A DNA stretch of 64,000 nucleotides from Mortierella alpina (lineage: Eukaryota; Mortierellomycota; Mortierellomycetes; Mortierellales; Mortierellaceae). The stretch is from the NCBI GenBank assembly GCA_029449245.1, contig JANATF010000001.1, forward strand, positions 3,410,001 through 3,474,000, in the 5' to 3' direction. The notes beneath the pieces were generated by a model. That model worked only from the letters and a program-made list of their open reading frames with translations. It ran no database searches and had not been told where the DNA came from. This document shows, in pieces, positions 62,199 through 64,000 of this stretch; position 1 is the stretch's first letter; each line of letters opens with the position of its first letter. The position numbers and the translations under genes are program-made.

Positions 62199-62534
62199 TT
62201 AATCGTAGACGTGAATGATTCCGTAGAGCAGAGTCCAGAATAGGATATAACTGAAGAGGCCGCCGAGGACGCCTTCCGTAAAGACATCGAGAGGCTGGCG
62301 AAAGTACAGAGCAGGGCTGGCTTTGGTCTTGAGCAAGAAGATCAGTACCGACAGGAAAGCAGAGCCGAGAAAGTAAAAGATGAATCCGGACAGGTTGGTG
62401 AGGCCGAGGGTTCCTGCGGCGAGGCCGAGGATGGCAGAGTAGGATGAACGGATGAAGGTCATGGTCTGGGAGTTTTTGGCGATGAACATGTCGACGTACA
62501 AGGCGTCGTCTGGGTTGATCTGCTGAGCTGACAT
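62199..62534 (-). CDS. EMC6: ER membrane protein complex subunit 6
   Basis: Single exon, 111 residues, the family's usual size. EMC6 is a core membrane subunit of the ER membrane insertase that integrates tail-anchored and multipass proteins. The N-terminus has YVDMFIAKNSQTMTFIRSSY, the conserved cytosolic helix, followed by three hydrophobic segments (about 35-50, 53-72 with LSGFIFYFLGSAFLSVLI, and 90-108 with GGLFSYILFWTLLYGII). The ATG at 62534 is chosen because it starts MSAQQINPDDALYV; an upstream in-frame ATG adds a low-complexity leader. It is divergent from the SAP-like gene at 63048. Confidence 0.95.
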   Translation of the reverse strand: MSAQQINPDDALYVDMFIAKNSQTMTFIRSSYSAILGLAAGTLGLTNLSGFIFYFLGSAFLSVLIFLLKTKASPALYFRQPLDVFTEGVLGGLFSYILFWTLLYGIIHVYD

Positions 62535-63047
62535 GGCGATGATGTGCTTCTTGGCGTGGGCTTTCTGAATAAGGAAAGGGGCAGTGGGTTCTTGGTTCCC
62601 TCGGGGCTGAAGACTAAGGAGCTGAGGATGAAGTAGGGGTTGCAATGCCGATATTGAACGCGCTTCTGATCGAGATGTGATGAGGAGTCGAGGATGGATT
62701 GTACACAGCACGTACGATGATTCCTGTACATCGCGTGACGAGCGCGTTGGCTTATGCTACAGTAAAGAGTTGGAGCAGGCTGGAGGCAGACCTCTAAGGC
62801 TCAGTCTGCAAGAGTATCGGCCGATAGCATATGCATCTGAGTAGCGGCTAATGGCTCCTGGGTCTCTTGAGAGCCCTTGGTCCAAAGTGAAGGGCTGGGG
62901 AGCTTTGACGCCTCTTTTACGTTTTTGCGTTTTTGGTGGCAAACCGTGCCTTTCATAAATGAAAGCAAGTGTGACCTGAGCGAGCGGCGACCCTACATTT
63001 TTACTCTCCACTTCTGACTCTTCATCCCGAGCGTGCCCCTCTGAACA
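62535..63047. promoter_or_regulatory. Divergent promoter, EMC6 / SAP-like gene
   Basis: The 513 bp separate two divergent starts. I see no clear TATA box; a short A/T-rich stretch (TTTTTGCGTTTTTGG near 62922) is present. No gene is evident. Confidence 0.35.
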
Positions 63048-64000
63048 ATGACCAACGCCATCCCCATCACGTCCAAGAAGATCGCGGGCATGGATAGAGC
63101 ACAGCTTCAGGCGGCATGCACAGAACGCGGTCTTGACTCCACGGCAGAGGTAAACCCTTCCTCCCCTGCCCCTTCTACTGAGGCTAAAAACCGGTAAACA
63201 AATGTCGCGTCCGTTAAATCACCACCAGAGTGCTAAATGATCTCCCCTTTCCTTAATTCGGGTAGACTGAGGAACTCAGGCAGCTACTGCAAAATCATCG
63301 CAGCCAGCAAGGAATGATCATCGACAATTCGACCCAGGAATCCATAGAGGTCACTGTCAAGGAGGAAACAGGCGATGGCATACGGGCTATAGAGGGCGAA
63401 CTTCGCATCAAGGAAGAGGTCGTGGAAGAGTCGGCAGTTGCTGCAGACTTGGACAACTCATTCTCGCCAAACATCGAGCAGGCTGATAGCGTCGTCAAGG
63501 AGGAGGAAGGTGTACAGGTGAAGGAGGAGGAGATTACTAAAGCCAGAAATGCAGAGGATGGGTCCATCAAACAGGAAGAAGCTTCGCAGATGGACGTTGA
63601 CACTAAAATCGAGGATACAACCGTACCGGTCATCCAACGAAAGCAGTTTTGGGAGTCCAGAACATCGTCTACACGTTCCACCTTACCCGTGAGCAAAGCG
63701 CGGGTTGCTGGCAGGCTCACGCAGGCTGGATCCAGGAATGAGAGGTATCAAGCGTTGTCAATGGACGGTCTACTATTCAGTGTACTTTGATTTACGGCAT
63801 GTTAACAGCTCAGTCTTCTGTTCTAGCACCCCAAATACTTCAAAGCCTGGGATGCAAAAGAGAGAAAGACCTGCCGAGGACTTGGAGGCAGATACCGACG
63901 TCAAGGAAGAGGTTGATCAGGGCAATTCACTTCCAACACCAGGGACCGTGCGCAATCTGATTGGAAAGTTTGCAGGGTCTGCCATCAGCCCGCCTGGATC
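63048..64000 (+). CDS. SAP-like acidic nuclear protein (partial, runs off the window)
   Basis: Exons 63048-63149, 63266-63744 and 63827 to beyond 64000 give at least 251 residues; the 3' end is outside the window. Residues 8-48 (TSKKIAGMDRAQLQAACTERGL, then TEELRQLLQNHR across the first splice) fit a SAP-type helix-loop-helix, a DNA- or chromatin-binding motif. Residues 60-160 are acidic with repeated KEE triplets (IKEEVVEE, VVKEEEGVQVKEEEI, DVKEEVDQ), some of which resemble SUMO-acceptor VKxE sites. The last visible residues are TVRNLIGKFAGSAISPPG. Function unknown; a nuclear role is inferred from the SAP-like motif and composition. The start is the first ATG after the leader. Confidence 0.75.

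Overview
The window reads as nuclear DNA of a filamentous, early-diverging fungus, most plausibly Mucoromycota and perhaps a Mortierella-like lineage. That is inference from gene content: a WOPR (Gti1/Pac2) regulator, a KEX1-type carboxypeptidase, GDP-mannose 4,6-dehydratase and secreted barwin-like proteins. Genes are compact and intron-rich with short GT-AG introns. There is no rRNA, tRNA, CRISPR array or bacterial-style operon that I can recognise. All multi-exon models below were assembled by hand by joining reading frames across splice sites; every complete model has a total length divisible by three.

Layout: F-box protein (+, 0.6-2.2 kb); 18-exon KEX1 carboxypeptidase (-, 3.6-7.0); MDR-type NAD(P) oxidoreductase (+, 7.7-9.2); FMN-binding split-barrel protein (-, 9.6-10.5); Pro/Tyr-rich repeat protein (+, 12.0-13.1); eIF3g (-, 13.6-15.1); inositol-3-phosphate synthase (-, 15.4-17.4); 3-methyladenine DNA glycosylase I (+, 19.4-20.6); GDP-mannose 4,6-dehydratase (-, 20.8-22.4); WOPR regulator (-, 22.9-24.7) with a long leader; a 5.9-kb gene-poor stretch; GOLPH3/Vps74 (+, 30.7-32.3); a giant coiled-coil protein (+, 32.5-36.1); a TBC RabGAP (+, 37.3-41.6); threonine synthase (-, 41.8-43.7) divergent from LSM6 (+, 43.9-44.5); two tandemly duplicated secreted double-psi beta-barrel proteins (-, 44.9-48.2); a large inverted repeat (48.8-55.5); a DUF1771-Smr protein (+, 56.1-57.0); a FYVE/SAP/SAP/RING ubiquitin ligase (+, 57.3-59.1); an RBBP4/MSI1 WD40 histone chaperone (+, 59.9-62.0); EMC6 (-, 62.2-62.5); and the start of a SAP-like nuclear protein (+, 63.0 to the window end).

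The most striking structure is the inverted repeat: two arms of about 3.07 kb (48797-51863 and 52468-55532), essentially identical, separated by 604 bp. Each arm is itself a head-to-tail series of diverged units of about 575 bp. Identity collapses abruptly at both outer edges, where the repeat family continues as diverged copies. It carries no credible protein gene and could be a long-hairpin or small-RNA source, a recently homogenised palindrome, or an assembly product.

Other notable points are consecutive 19-nt and 10-nt micro-exons encoding the WLNGGPGC signature of the KEX1 enzyme, three GC-AG introns in unrelated genes that all use a GCAAGT donor, a metazoan-style RNF34/RFFL architecture in a fungus, and a segmental duplication carrying the secreted barrel genes in which a putative Kex2 site is kept in only one copy. 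Most genes are housekeeping and functionally unrelated; the only shared theme is secretory-pathway biology (KEX1, VPS74, TBC, EMC6, GMD).
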